64,000 nucleotides of DNA, taken from positions 235,550,807 to 235,614,806 of the forward strand of contig CM022300.1 of the NCBI GenBank assembly GCA_011799875.1, given 5' to 3'. A program made the translations under genes and the position numbers. The notes under the pieces were generated by a model. The model made no database searches, was not told the DNA's origin, and worked only from the letters and a program-made list of their open reading frames with translations. The DNA comes from Thinopyrum elongatum. Lineage: Eukaryota > Streptophyta > Magnoliopsida > Poales > Poaceae. Positions 11,403 through 21,954 of this stretch are shown in pieces (within the stretch, counting starts at the first letter, position 1; every line of letters begins with the position of its first letter).

Positions 11403-14400
11403 AGTAACACCCTGGTTTTCGCTCCTGTTTTTTTTCCTTCACGGGATCTCTCTCCCGTCTTTTTTCTCAGTGTTATCGGATTTCTCTCGCTCTTGGGTAT
11501 ACGAAGATGGTCATACAACCTTGCCATACCTATCCAACCCGAGATTCTCTTCAGTTCAACCTTGCCACCCAAGATCTATTCTCGGGTTTTGCCGCCGAAA
11601 CCCTACCTTCCGAGTTACCGGAAGGGAAACCCTAATCCTTCCAGTTACAAAGGAACCCCAATTTCCTTTGATCTGCTGACTCCCAAACTTCTCCCAGTGA
11701 TCATCCCACATCTATAAACCCTGGATATGCAAAAATATTGCCAAGTCATTTGCAATATTTTTCATTTATAATTAATTCCTTTTTCTGACAGTTAAAGGAA
11801 TTAAATCCAGGAAAATATCTATACATCTCAAAAGTTCATGAAAACTTGTGGAGATATTCTTTGTGATCATATTGAGCTCCCGTAAAAATATTAGCCATAA
11901 TTAAATAAGGGAAATTGCATTTTCCTATTTAATGCCAATATTGCATTTTGGGTACTTTCTAAAGGAACTACCATTTTGGTAGCCAGGAAAAATCCCAAAT
12001 AAATTGTGGAGCTCATCCTATCCATATCTTCACCATTTCCATCAAAACCCAAGTCCCATAGTTCAAAGTTTGAGCACACCATCAATTTGCAAATTCTGTC
12101 CAGATTTTTAGTTTGCAAAGGAAGTGCTTGAACCTTTGATCTATTTGAGCTGAAATTTTTCATGGTGATTAATATTGACAAATCACTCATGGAAACCAAA
12201 AATCAGCTCAATCCATCCATATTCCCACAGCAATTTTCCTAAGTTTCTGTCCATCTGGAAGCACTGTGAAGGAAGTACCATTTTGGTGTATCTAATTGGT
12301 ATGAAACTTTTACAGTGGCTTCATATGTTCAAATCATTCACCTCCTCCAAATTTCAGCTCAGTGCAAACTAGTATGTGAGTGCCATATCAAAGTTTGCAT
12401 TTCTGACCAGTGGGGTCTATTCTACAGCAAGTGTCCTCAATTCTTATCCAACTGGCCTCAAACTTTACCAGGGCATTCACCTTGGTAGATCATAGCGTCA
12501 AGCCAAAAACCAGCAACTTTCACCACGTGAGTCTCCACCACATCAGTACAAATAGCTTGCTGTTGATTTGGCATCAAGCTAGCTTCAGTCATCTCCTTGA
12601 TCACTATGCTTGTTCCTTTGCACTTTGGCAATTCCTGACCTCTGATCTATATTTGCGACAAGGCTAGATGGGCAGACGCGGGCCAGAACGCGGGGTGCAC
12701 ATGGTGACCACGTAGCGGCCATGCAGAAGCAGCGCTCTGCGCGTTCACTGCGTCGGGCAAGACAACTCCGGCAGCCCCGGCATGTCCTCTTGTGCCGACT
12801 ACGTCGCCGCCATCCGCGTGCCCCCTCTCCCGTAGCTTCCCCCTCCTCTTTTTTCCTCCCCACGCCACGGCAACTCCGGCGAACTGTACGTCCATGACGC
12901 CGTCGTTTTCCTCTCCTGTCTTCTTCCCCCTCGATCCTTCCCGTAGCTCCAGTTGGCCTCCACCGTCCGCCCTAGACCCTTCCCGACGCCGCAAGCGGAC
13001 AACCACATCCTTCCCGCACTCCAGTGCACCGATGAGATCGCCACCGCGGCCGCCCTTATCGCCTCGCCACGGCCAGGCTATAAATAGCCATTCCCCGGCC
13101 CGCTCGAGCTCATCAACCTCCTCCCCACTCCCTTTAGTTACCCCCACGCCCTCACCCGGCCAAGCCTCTCGTCGGAGCGCCACAATTTGGCCATGGCCAC
13201 TGCCCATGACCACTCTTGCAGCTCCGCGTCCAGCCCTCCCCGGTGCCCATGAAGCTGTCCCCTGGATGCGCCACTTGTAGCAGACCATCCTCGCCACCTC
13301 GCCCTGCGCCTGCGGCCATCGGAGCATCTACATCGGCCGGAGCCGCCGCCCTCTGCATCCTCGCCATAGCCATGGTGATGCTCGAACCAGAGCTCCCCGG
13401 CAACCCTCACGGCCACCTGCGGGGGCGGAGTGGAATGGGGCATCCGCCCCGGCCACCGGTGCGTTCCCTAGTGTGGAGGAACGGCGAGGACCACGACGGC
13501 CGGCCTCCCCTGCACTTCCTGTCGGGAGCAGGAAGAAGGGACGAGGAGGAGAGAGTCAATGCCCGCGGGTCCCGTCTATAAGTGGCTCAAGGCCCGGGCC
13601 CGCGCAAAGTAAGTGGAGGCAGCATTCCAGAAATGTGCTTTCCCTTTGGGAAAGCGTACTCCGCTGCGGCTACGGAAGAAAATGCGCTTTCTCCGCGCGG
13701 AAGCGTATTCTCCTGGAACTACGCTTTCCATTTAACCCCGCCGGCTGAAACCTCTAATTTATGGACGTTCACCCGTTAGCAGCCAAAATGAACGGAATCT
13801 GTTCGTTTTCTTGCCTAACGAACGAACGGCCGTAATTCTTCAACCGTAACTCCGATTCAGGTGAAACCAACGCCCACGTCTTCGTCTCGCCAAACCCGTT
13901 CCGATGAGGTCACTTCCATAATGTTGTCACATTATGAAAATTACCATTTTGCCCTTGACCGTCTAGCAGCCCTCCGAGATAGAATTCTTTCCGGCGAATT
14001 CTTCCGCGGACTCTCCACACCTCTTCCTGGAGTATTTCTCGACCCCAGGCAAGCCGACCATCTGATATATGCCCTAAAGGATTGATCTGTGATATTTCTT
14101 GCATGTTCAAATTAATATGCTTGTGCTTGTCTGTGTAGTAGTGAGCTGTATGTGACTCTGACGAACCCTTGCTTGCACTTTCTTCGGTGAAGGCACCACG
14201 CCTATGTTTTGAGCTGTTTCCGGCCGTCCGGTGTGGATGCCGACTTTTATTTCTCTTGTCAGCAACTGTCCGTGTTCTGAGCTGCTTTTCGGCCGTCTCG
14301 GGCAGCTGTTGAATTTCTTTCCGTAGCAGTGACCCTATGCTCTGAGCAGTTTTTCGGCGGTCTTAGGGAACTGCTACATTCTTTTTATCATCACCGTCTC

Positions 14401-15951
14401 ATGTTCTGAGCTGCTTTCCAGCCGACTTGAGCCGGGGTTGAGTTATTCTGGTAATGTCCCAGATCTGAGTTGCAAAGACCGTTCTGGCGGCTACTACTTT
14501 CTTTGCCGGTTTTGTGCAAGGGTTCCGATGGTCATAACTTACAGCTAGAACTTGTAAAGTAATAAGCCTACCATTTAAATACTGATTCACTAATGACTTG
14601 TCGTGGTATCATATGGAGATAGGTTGTTATGATCATGCATAGCTATTGCCATCTCATGTTATTGTGATAAACAACCATGCTTGCTAAATACTAGCCAAAG
14701 CTAAACCTAGTCGGTTGATCCAGAGTCACCTGTCCCGCCTTATCCGTGCAACCACATTTGCCGGTATCGGACGGCCTTGACTTGGTCTGATCGCGTGCTC
14801 TTTTATCGGTACCGTCAACTAGGGAAGGTTATGCGTGCGCACTACCCTGGCCCGGTAGGCGGTGATAACCTTGTGAGCCCAGTTGATTGTTTAACCCGGG
14901 AGTTCCTGTTTGGGATAGTTTAGTTTGTCCATGACGGTGGCAGGTGTCACGAGGTGACACAGGGGCCACCCAGGGCAGGACTCCGGGGGAGGATGATTGC
15001 TGGTGGTACGGTAGAGGAGTCACGGGTTAGGCTGGTTTCGTTGGAGCAACCCTGGTCCACCCGAATGGGATCATGAGGTCAGGTGCTCCATGGTGTGGGT
15101 AAAGTGCGCAACCTCTGCAGAGTGTAAAAATCTATTCGAATAGCCGCGTCCACGGTATTGGACAGTCCGTCCAGACCTCTCTAGGTGGTCAACTGGAACA
15201 GTGATAATAATGATGGAAGAACTCGTCTTATGCCCTGAAGTACTCTGTGGATCATGAGTATTCTGAGGGTTGTAAGGAAACCCAGAAGAGAGTAAGTTTA
15301 TCAGACTTGTAGTGCAGATGCATAGACATCGGATGGTGTCAGGAATATGATATGATAGCCATGGAATGGCTATGAAAGAGATGGTCAGATGACCGAAAGA
15401 GTTGGATTGGATCCTGAGATTGTTCGGAGTATGGATTGTTTACTTGCCATGCTTTACTTTCTTTAGTATCACACTGGATACTCCTGTTATGACATGATAA
15501 TTAAGATTGCTAGCTAGTTATGTCATGCCATGATTATTTAATATTGCTCTAATAACAAATGCATGCTTGAATGCCATGGATTGCTTTGCTTGGTGTATAT
15601 GTTAGTTTGGTTTGCTTGGGAGTACATTCAAAAGTACTCAGCGGCCTTCAATGTGGCCAGGTTCACATAAGGATCCATCGTCCATCGACGAGGAGCCGGA
15701 GCGTTCGCGGGCTAGGAGCGTAACCCAGTCAGATCCCTGTGGATTGGAGCTGCACCAAGACCATGCTGCCCTAGATAGAGCTTTTCCGCTGCCATCACCT
15801 TTGTAATATATCTCATGTAAGACCTATATATCCATTAATAGAAATGCCTATGTTCATGATACTTGTTGTAAACACGCATGCCAGAGTGATTTCCTGGGCT
15901 GGTATGCGTGGCGACCGTCTGGCTACAGTGGTAATTAGGCGGGGCGCCACA
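11403..15951 (+). mobile_element. S1: 4.5-kb solo LTR of a large-LTR (LARD-like) element
   Basis: Perfect 5-bp target duplication TCCCC at 11398-11402 and 15952-15956. The element begins AGTAACACCC (expected TGTAACACCC, first base changed) and ends GGCGCCACA. There is no internal domain, no PBS and no second LTR, so it is best read as a solo LTR. It shares GAATAGCCGCGTCC and a GAGTACATT-containing block with S2, which is in the opposite orientation. A GC-rich central part (12660-13560) yields long open frames on both strands that are compositional artefacts. Confidence 0.75.
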
Positions 15952-16209
15952 TCCCCCACCCCGGCGTGCGGCGACCTCTTCGGCGGGCAGTCCGACGAGT
16001 TCGCGTCATCAGGGTGGAGACGACAATGGAGGATGGTGGACTGCAGAGGCCATCGAGCCTAGGGCCGCCACCGTGAGGAGTGATTCCTCTGGTCATTTTC
16101 ATACGTTTTCCTAATTCACGGCCTAGCTTGCCCAAATTTTCTTCTGAATATTTTCTTGCTATTATTTTGTGTAGCATCAGTTCACTTTTCTACAACTAAA
16201 CCGGCGAGC

Positions 16210-17150
16210 ACGTAGGGGCATCTACCGAAGCATGAGATGTGGTTCAGTGTGCGTGTCTATGAAGTTCGTTGGCACACACAGCGACGACGGCAACAACGGC
16301 TTGGTCTCCCACGAGCTCCTCGCACGTGACTTAGTACAACATCTTGCAATTCGAATCCCAGCCTGTCATAGTGCAGTTTGATCTAGTGAGATTTGATTTG
16401 TATGTTGGAGATTACATGTTGTTGAGGTTCATTTTCACGAAAAAAAGGTTCATGCAGCCCACTTCGAGGAGTACTGTGGTTCACTTCCCTCTGTTGTGAA
16501 TTACACTCGTCTCATGCAGTTTCATGAGTTTTCAAAAAAAATTGTGATACTAAGAGGTTCGCTCTTCGTCTTCAAGCAGCTCATAAATTACTATAGTAGT
16601 CCACTTGAAAAAAATGTGCGTTCAATTTACTAGTGCCTTGTGCTTCACCCGTCAAAATTGTGGTTCACTTTTATTATGGGGCTCCATTTTGTAGCTCACT
16701 TTTGTTAGAAATATCTGTAGACAAACTGAAAAATAGACTCAAAATTGTTGCAGCTTACTTGTTCCTGCAAATCAGACTTGTAACAATAGGAAAAACACAA
16801 ATAGACATGCAGTCCACTCGTCTACTCCATGTGGTTCATTGCTAGCAAAAAAAATTAAAAAAACTTGTTACAATTTTGACAAAAAACACCAAATTATATA
16901 AAAAGCAAATGAAGTACGCTTGCCTCAACTTTGCGGTCTCGATGCATTAATAAAACAAAAATGAGGGAAAATGTTACCAAAAAAAAGTAATACAGTTCAC
17001 TTCTCCATAGTGTCGCGGTTCCCTTACACCCGATGTGAAGCACATTTCATTTCCTCATCTAGGTAAATCTACGTTTGGCAAAAAGAAATCATGCAGTTCA
17101 CTTGCCTGTCTGATGCAGTGCGATTTTCAGTCTAATGCAGTGCGTTTTTT
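16210..17150 (+). repeat. Dispersed TGCAGTTCACTT-like motif field in M1
   Basis: At least fifteen variants of a 12-bp word (GTGGTTCACTT, GCAGTCCACTC, GTAGCTCACTT, CAGTTCACTT and similar) occur every 40-100 bases in an otherwise AT-rich non-coding stretch. The spacing is irregular, so it is not a simple tandem repeat. Confidence 0.65.
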
Positions 17151-17199
17151 TGTCGGATGAAGTTCGCTTGTCGATTTGGGTGTCGCGAAAAATAGAGTG

Positions 17200-17895
17200 T
17201 CCGCGTTTTGGTATTTTTAAAACTGCTCTTAAACCGTAAGGAATTAGAGAGAGCGTTCTACATGAAAAAGTTGCATCTCGATGATATCTTTTCAATGGCA
17301 TATCATTTGGATCATTCCGACCAGCGATTTGTAAAAATTTCACGAAAAAACCGCCGCTGCCACTCGTCGTCCGCCGCACGATTTCTAAAATTAACTTAAA
17401 ACTGTAAGGAATCTCAAAAACATTTGTACACATGATAGTTGCACCTCGTCCGTAGCTTTCCAATGGCGTATCACACGCCTTGTTTCGACAAACGGTTAAA
17501 AAAACTGGAGCGAAAATAGTACCAAAAATTTCAAAAAAGTTTGAAAAACGTAATTCCGCGATTTAGTAAATTTGAAACTTCTCTTAAACCGTAACGAATT
17601 AGAGAAAATAATACATACGAAAAAGATGCGCCTCGATGATATCTTTCCAACAGTGTATCATTTGCTTCATTCCGACGAGCGGTTTAGAAAAAAACGCGAA
17701 AAAACGCTCGTTGCCACTCATCGTGTGCCGCACTGTTTTTGAAACTGCTCTTAAACCGTGATGAATCTTGAAAAAAATTCAACATGGAGAAGTTGTACCT
17801 AATCCATAGCTTTTCAACGGTATATTACACGCCTCGTTCCGACAAACAGGTTAAAAACTGGAGCAAAAATAGTACCAAAAATACACCGCGTGCAG
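17200..17895. repeat. ~180-bp monomers in a ~360-bp higher-order tandem repeat
   Basis: Four monomers, each with CTCTTAAACCGTAA or a variant, then GTTGCAYCTCG and CCAATGG-like blocks. They alternate in two types: A (17205-17390), B (17391-17560), A' (17565-17735), B' (17740-17895). A and A' share GATGATATCTTT; B and B' share GACAAACGGTTAAAA or a close variant. Confidence 0.75.
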
Positions 17896-17989
17896 TTTTT
17901 TCCGACACGAAGTTCACTAGTCTCTGTATTGCAGTGCCTTTGCTACAGAAAGTGCAGTGCTCTCACGTTGAGCGTGCAGTGCGAAAGTG

Positions 17990-18034
17990 TTATCAGAATA
18001 ACTATTCTGTTAATATTAGCAGAATAGACTGGCT
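17990..18034 (-). repeat. M1 right terminal inverted repeat
   Basis: On the minus strand it reads AGTCTATTCTGCTAAT, then ATTCTGATAACAC, matching the left end at 10621-10668 with several changes. Confidence 0.65.
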
Positions 18035-18453
18035 GTATATATATGTGCTCGATTGATTTGTTCATGCATGTAAAATATGTCAATTGTATGGGCTGGCCTA
18101 TCTATATATTATCTGAATTTGCAATATGGACAATTAATATGCAAATGCCTTCTGGACATCGGTGCTAATCGCCACGCCGAAAACATGGACATCCTCTACT
18201 CTACGGGGCACACTCTTAAACTGAATGAACTGTGTACGATACTATTACTTTCCATGAAAATTTAAGAACTTGGCTAACAACATTTAAGCAACATATATAT
18301 AGTGGTGACACTATTCGACAAAAGGCGGATCTTGGTAACACCATACTTAAGGATTCCGAACTTAACAATTTTGACAACCATATGGTCAATATTTACATAC
18401 TTAACATAGTAACAACTAGAACATTTTAAGAGGCTGAGGGCCAACAACCACAA
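18035..18453. other. C1 sequence without a supported gene
   Basis: AT-rich stretch between M1 and the B3-like gene. I see no coding frame or repeat; it probably holds the 3' flank of the minus-strand gene to its right. Confidence 0.5.
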
Positions 18454-20047
18454 CTATTCGTTGGAAGCAGCTTGATCATGGCAACTCAGCATCTCGTCAT
18501 TGAAAAGTAAGAACCCTCCTGTGCCTTGGTAGATCATGCGTAGAACAGTGTCTCCAATTTTCCAATGTGGATGCACTGCCACGACAAGCGAGAACTTGTT
18601 AATTTGAATGGTTCCATTTATGCGGGAAATGCAGTACCTTGCAATCACTTTGGCATTATTAGCAGGCACAAGTGTAATTTGACCACGCCGGGAAATCGAT
18701 TCTGGAACAGCAGCAATGGGTAATTTCTGTTGCAATGTAGAATAAAAACCAATTGTAACATATCATTGAAGATATATATAGTTTATGAACATCAACATAA
18801 AAATAAGACTTTGTACCAGCATTTTGTGCACATAATTGGTCTTGTTCAATGTTTGCACCAGAGGTAGAATTAATCCCATCCAAAATCCAATGTTCATATG
18901 TTGTGCTATCTCTGTCAGATTATCAATAAATTTTATGACATGCTTCAAGTCTTTCCAGTGAAATTTGGTACGCTGAGTAACATACAGATCATTAACTATG
19001 CATCCAACATATCCCACTTAAAAGGTGGAAAGGTATTATTTATTCAGAACATGGCAGAAGAATAGTGGGCACAAATTGGTAAATAGAATTTATTGCTGCC
19101 TAGGAACAGAGTCAGAAATGAAATCACAATTGGTTGCTTAAATAGTGATCAGTTAGCCAGAACAAATACCCTGATTTTGCTAAGTAATATGCCAGCATGG
19201 AGAAAGTTGAAAGAACACTAACCTCGATCAGACTATGATCAGCTGATGATGTTGGGGAAGTAAACATCCGTGTTAATTAGACCAGGCTATGGTGCACGCA
19301 CTAGAATTTTATTGCCAGCTTTCAGTTCATATAACTTAGAAAATTTTCTCCAAAGGTCCGCATCAAAATAGGAGTGACCATCTTTATCAAGTTTTACCCT
19401 AACTGTCATTGTAAATCCATGTTGCGTTTTCAATATGACATCCATTGAGTCGTCAACAAAGTAAAGCCCAAGATTTCCTTCTACTCGCATTATTGCAAAG
19501 CAAGGGATGTACTGCTTGAAATGAAAATTAAGATCGTAAATTAGATATATTGAAATAACAGAGCAACATGCAAATATGGGAGTAATTGAGAGAATAGAAC
19601 AATACATAGATGAAAGCAAAGTACAAAAATATATAATTAAAAATAGATAATGCAAGAAAGATTTGATACAAATATAAGAGTAAATGAATGAACAATAGAT
19701 CATTAATTTGCCTAATTTAGAAAAAAAATCATCTTCGACGTATAGGCTGCATGTGGCACCGTACCTTTTATCCAAATGTAACAATATACGGTATATGTTC
19801 ATAAATTTAGGCCATGCCGACCGTGGTAGGGTGAGATTGAACATGCCGAGCGCTCCCTGAAGTCATCTGGAATGGTGAGATAGAACTTCATTTCCAACTG
19901 CCCGCTACCACACTTGCCCGATTTGTGCTCGCACTGTGGACACAAGAAAAATGAATCCATGGTGATTTCCGCAGGTTGATTAACAGCGACGGACGAACCA
20001 CGATAAGAGATGAGTAAATATTTTGCTAAATTAATTACCTTCTCCAT
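18454..20047 (-). pseudogene. B3-like DNA-binding-domain gene of C1, spliced and damaged
   Basis: Minus-strand gene with several exons. The first coding exon starts MDSFFLCPQCEHKSG near 19960; its CPQC...C pattern may bind zinc, followed by FYLTIPDDFRE. The reading then needs a shift near 19845 to continue as LTLPRSAWPKF. After an intron (about 19515-19725) comes the exon at 19287-19515 with LYFVDDSMDVILKTQ and WRKFSKLYELKAGNK, a B3-like 'W..F...L..G' pattern. A further exon at 18454-18735 has LPIAAVPESISRRG and WKIGDTVL, again B3-like. B3 domains bind DNA in plant regulators. It lies left of the ~503-bp array and is transcribed away from it. The B3 call rests on pattern only. Confidence 0.5.
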
Positions 20048-20362
20048 GAGAAAAATCCCCGGCCAAATCTCATAGAAAACCCAATCGACCAGAGTCCAGG
20101 AAGTTGGTGCAGATAGGCGGCGGCAAGCGGTTGGGGCTAAATCGCGTGCCGTTTCGAGCGCGACCTCCGCCCGCTAATGACAGCCATCGAGCATAAGGGT
20201 GGCCTCCGCGATAGAAGTTGATGAGGTGTAGAGTTGCGGAGGAGTGCATGGCGAGTGGGTGGGGACGAAGTGGGCAGGGGGGTGAGGGTTTTGTCTTTCC
20301 TTTTGGATGTCTGGGTGAACGCACACGATTCATAGAGGCGATAGAGATGAACCATGTGCGAT
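20048..20362. other. Upstream region of the C1 B3-like gene
   Basis: GC-richer stretch between the B3-like gene start and the tandem array. Open frames on the minus strand (20070-20436) are short and unconvincing. It is the likely leader and promoter region, ending with ATCACCGAGATTG, the first word of the array unit. Confidence 0.4.
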
Positions 20363-21091
20363 AGTAAATCACCGAGATTGTAGGGGAATCCAAATTTCCT
20401 TCCTCGTTTGTCATTCATTTTTTCTACGATCAACATACCCCCTCTAATGCAACGTGTTCAAATTTGGCATTTTTTCGGGATCATTTACCATATTTAGGCG
20501 ATTATGTGCTTCTTCTAGGCAGTAATGCACATAATTTAAATTCAAACAACTGGTGCATGAAAAAGTGCACAAAAACGGTCTGGAAAACCATGATCATGGT
20601 ATTTAGTAAATTCTCATGCCGTTTACAAGGAATGGGCAGAGATCTCAAGGATATGTGTGGCAAGAATCAACTACACACATGTCTTCCATTTGTTTTTCAA
20701 TTATAGAAAAATGAAATACACGCTTGAAAAACATGACGCCTGGGATGGTGCCATGGTATAGCCTCACCATGCCCTGGTAAAAAATTGAGAAGGTTTGGCT
20801 TATGTCGTCATGCAAGCCCTTCATAAATCGAACCATCACTGAGGAAGTTTCATGGTTTCGAGAGGGAGATCACCAAGATTGAAGGGGAATCCAAATATCC
20901 TTCGTCCTTTGTCCTTGAGTTTTTTTCTACGATCAACATACACCCTGCAAATCATTGTGTTCAAATTTGGCACTTTTCCGGGCTCATTTATCATATTTAG
21001 GCGATACTGTGCATTTTCTAGGCATTAATGCACATAATTCAAATTCAAACAATTGGTGCATGAAAAGGTGCACAAAAACGGTATGGAAAAC
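20363..21091. repeat. C1 central ~503-bp tandem array, segment 1
   Basis: Unit marker ATCACC(A/G)AGATTG at 20363 and 20868. Each unit contains CTCATTTACCATATTTAGG, TAATTCAAATTCAAAC and GCCATGGTATGGCCTCACCATG-like words. The array is interrupted by G2 at 21092 and resumes at 34692. After removal of G2 the unit spacing stays about 501 bp, so G2 landed inside one unit. Confidence 0.85.
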
Positions 21092-21634
21092 TGTCGTGGA
21101 CTTAACACGGCTGATGCCCTAGCAAAAGGACTTAGGTGTGGAGCCATCGTAACTAGGTTAGCTTGAAGGGGTTAAACGGGACAAAGGACACAGAGAGTTT
21201 ACCCAGGGTCGGCCCCTCTCAACGAGGTAAAGGCCTACTCCTGCTTTAGGTTGTATTGCTTGTTTTTCGATTACCAGGGAGCGAATACGCTTGACCTAGT
21301 TCTCGATCAGTTGTTTCTTGAGTTAACCCGCCACCGGGTCACCACTTTATATACAGGTTGATGCCTGGCGGCTTACAGAGTCCCGGCCGGCTCACACAAA
21401 TGTGACCAGCTCGGTTTCTAACTACCCTTGCCTTATTGGACAAGTTTAAACATATGGCGGCTCATACCTGTGGGCCTCAAGCCGTCTTCGGGTCTTGGGC
21501 CTTCAGTTAGCTTGCTCTATGAACCGCCATCTTCACATCTTCTTGGACCTTATCGGGCCTCTTGACTTTAAGCCACCAGGGGCATGACCTGGCCCCTCCT
21601 GGGCGGGTCATACCCATTAGTTATATCCCCAACA
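21092..21634 (-). repeat. G2 3' LTR
   Basis: 543 bp. It is followed on the plus strand by TTAGGCCCCAGGTT, which on the minus strand is a purine-leaning tract (AACCTGGGGCCTAA) in the PPT position. About 26 differences from the right LTR were counted by eye (4.8%). Confidence 0.95.
21345..21353 (-). promoter_or_regulatory. LTR TATA box, intact in the 3' LTR, altered in the 5' LTR
   Basis: The minus strand reads TATATAAAG here. The same place in the 5' LTR (34402-34410) reads TATACAAAG, so the copy that would drive the element has lost a canonical TATA box. Confidence 0.6.
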
Positions 21635-21921
21635 TTAGGCCCCAGGTTGATTTGAACTGGTTCACATCAATCTTCATCTCCTGACATAGCAGAATCTTCC
21701 TTTATCAATTCCCTTTCAGTTCTTCGTAACCCACCATGACGTCACATCTTAGAATCATGTTAACCCGCCATGACATCATTGCGCATTAATTTCGCACAAA
21801 GCCCAGAATATCTCCACAGATCTTTATCTTAATGGACCTCCCGAAAATCGAGGCATTCACATAGCCACATAACCATTTTTCAGCCTCCTCGATTCCCGTG
21901 CATGCCATTTATTCAACTCCT

Positions 21922-21929
21922 TATAAATA
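21922..21929 (+). promoter_or_regulatory. TATA box of the G2 antisense gene
   Basis: TATAAATA on the plus strand, followed about 30 bases later by a pyrimidine-rich start region (CTTTTACCCCCTGCC) and a leader that ends in a good splice donor (CAG^GTACCC at 22113/22114). Its position and strand suit the plus-strand spliced gene and not gag-pol. Confidence 0.7.
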
Positions 21930-21954
21930 GGGACAGGGGGCCCCTGTTTTCACT

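Larger units (their letters stand above)
10621..18034. mobile_element. M1: Mutator-like (MULE) element with captured GC-rich sequence
   Basis: Inverted ends share GTCTATTCTGCTAA next to the boundary and a second block ATTCTG(C/A)TAACAC about 30 bp inward; left 10621-10668, right 17990-18034. Both flanks are (AT)n-rich, so a 9-bp target duplication cannot be read with certainty. There is no mudrA-like transposase. The interior holds a Pro-rich CT-rich block (10740-11397, continuing at 15957-16080), a field of TGCAGTTCACTT-like motifs, and a ~180-bp tandem repeat. It was later hit by solo LTR S1. Confidence 0.65.

Noticed and set aside
10778..11572. 264-residue minus-strand frame spanning the left edge of S1
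   Set aside because: It runs across the M1/S1 insertion boundary, so it cannot be an original gene; content is low-complexity Arg/Gly.
12585..13581. Several long frames in the GC-rich centre of S1, including a 226-residue minus frame
   Set aside because: Same reasoning: compositional, overlapping on both strands, inside a solo LTR bounded by a perfect TCCCC duplication.
15612..15806. Short frames in the 3' part of S1 as a small gene
   Set aside because: Located in LTR sequence next to the expected polyadenylation region; no domain and no homologous frame in S2.
10612..18043. A 9-bp target duplication for M1
   Set aside because: Both flanks are (AT)n-type microsatellite, so any match would be uninformative.
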